Assembly: GCA_005884455.1 (NCBI GenBank)
Contig: VBCH01000010.1
Span: forward strand, 1-39,419
Origin: Betaproteobacteria bacterium
GTDB lineage: Bacteria > Pseudomonadota > Gammaproteobacteria > Burkholderiales > SG8-39
Direction: 5' to 3'
DNA length: 39,419 bases
The notes beneath the pieces are model-generated. The model worked only from the letters and a program-made list of their open reading frames with translations. It made no database searches and was not told the origin of the DNA. Within the stretch, counting starts at the first letter, position 1, and the number at the start of each line of letters is the position of its first letter. Of the stretch, positions 39,098 through 39,419 are shown one piece after another. The position numbers and the translations under genes are program-made.

Positions 39098-39419
39098 TCA
39101 AAGAGGCCTGCGAATCACGCCGACGCCGAGACCTTCGATTGCAAAATCGTCCTCGCGCAGATCGACGACAAGGGTCTTGAATTCGGGATTCTCGGGGAGC
39201 AGTTCGACGGTGTTGCCGCGGCGGCGCAGGCGCTTCACCGTGACCTCGTCGTGCACCCGCGCCACCACGATCTGTCCCGAGCGCGCCTCGCGCGTGCGAT
39301 GCACGGCGAGCAGGTCGCCGTCGAGAATGCCGGCATCGCGCATGCTCATGCCGCGGACTTTCAGCAGGTAGTCGGCGCGCGGCTGGAACAAGGCGGGATC
39401 GACCTGGCAGCGCCGCTCG
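39098..39419 (-). CDS. lexA: LexA repressor, C-terminal autoprotease domain (cut by window edge)
   Basis: The last 106 residues of LexA, with the rest beyond the right edge. The catalytic Ser is in [19 protein letters not shown] and the Lys of the Ser-Lys dyad in [11 protein letters not shown], followed by [12 protein letters not shown], the typical end of the S24 domain. The DNA-binding half is out of view. It lies immediately upstream of imuA on the same strand, the classic lexA-imuA-imuB-dnaE2 arrangement. The SOS box that controls the operon should be beyond the right edge. Confidence 0.93.
   Translation of the reverse strand, partial: ERRCQVDPALFQPRADYLLKVRGMSMRDAGILDGDLLAVHRTREARSGQIVVARVHDEVTVKRLRRRGNTVELLPENPEFKTLVVDLREDDFAIEGLGVGVIRRPL

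Noticed and set aside
1-39419. CRISPR array, tRNA, rRNA, transposase, integrase or prophage genes
   Set aside because: None recognised on either strand; coding density is high and every recognisable frame is metabolic, envelope, signalling or SOS related.

Overview
The window is GC-rich and densely coded, with short intergenic gaps and many ATGA/GTGA start-stop overlaps. Six orphan Bug/TctC-type periplasmic receptors, a LivHMGF transporter, class III extradiol dioxygenases and a lexA-imuA-imuB-dnaE2 mutagenesis cassette point to a betaproteobacterium, most likely Burkholderiales or a close uncultured relative. No rRNA, tRNA, CRISPR, transposase or phage gene is visible.

Layout. 1-880: 3' part of an amidase gene that runs into a discontinuity at about 866-883, where a Bug gene missing its signal-peptide core begins. 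882-3814 (+): two Bug receptors, an HD-domain protein and a tiny zinc-ribbon-like protein. 3817-5609 (-): nitroreductase and Bug receptor. 5669-15243: an envelope-flavoured stretch with an outer-membrane barrel, a lipoprotein carrying a single c-type heme motif and propeller-like repeats, an M1 aminopeptidase, a lectin-like lipoprotein, an ABC exporter, an NHL propeller and a small coiled-coil lipoprotein. 15301-17321 (-): a Bug receptor overlapping an isocitrate/isopropylmalate-type dehydrogenase.

17369-32045 is the most interesting part and looks like an aromatic-compound island. Module A (+) is Bug receptor, LigB-type extradiol dioxygenase, then a MetE-like methyltransferase, with 2-nt gaps. 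After a GAF-GGDEF diguanylate cyclase and an orphan molybdenum hydroxylase large subunit comes module B (-): Bug receptor, LivH-LivM-LivG-LivF, secreted Pcm, LigA-type small subunit, LigB-type dioxygenase, MetE-like methyltransferase and alpha/beta hydrolase. The dioxygenase-to-MetE-like order is the same in both modules although the proteins are clearly different. This suggests a recurrent link between O2-dependent ring cleavage and a zinc methyltransferase that lacks the folate-binding half of MetE.

32137-39419: a cyclopropane fatty acid synthase (+), then on the minus strand the SOS cassette lexA (cut by the window edge), imuA, imuB and dnaE2, ending in a TPR gene.

Functions are assigned from motifs and general resemblance read by eye. 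No database search was possible, so substrates are inferred.
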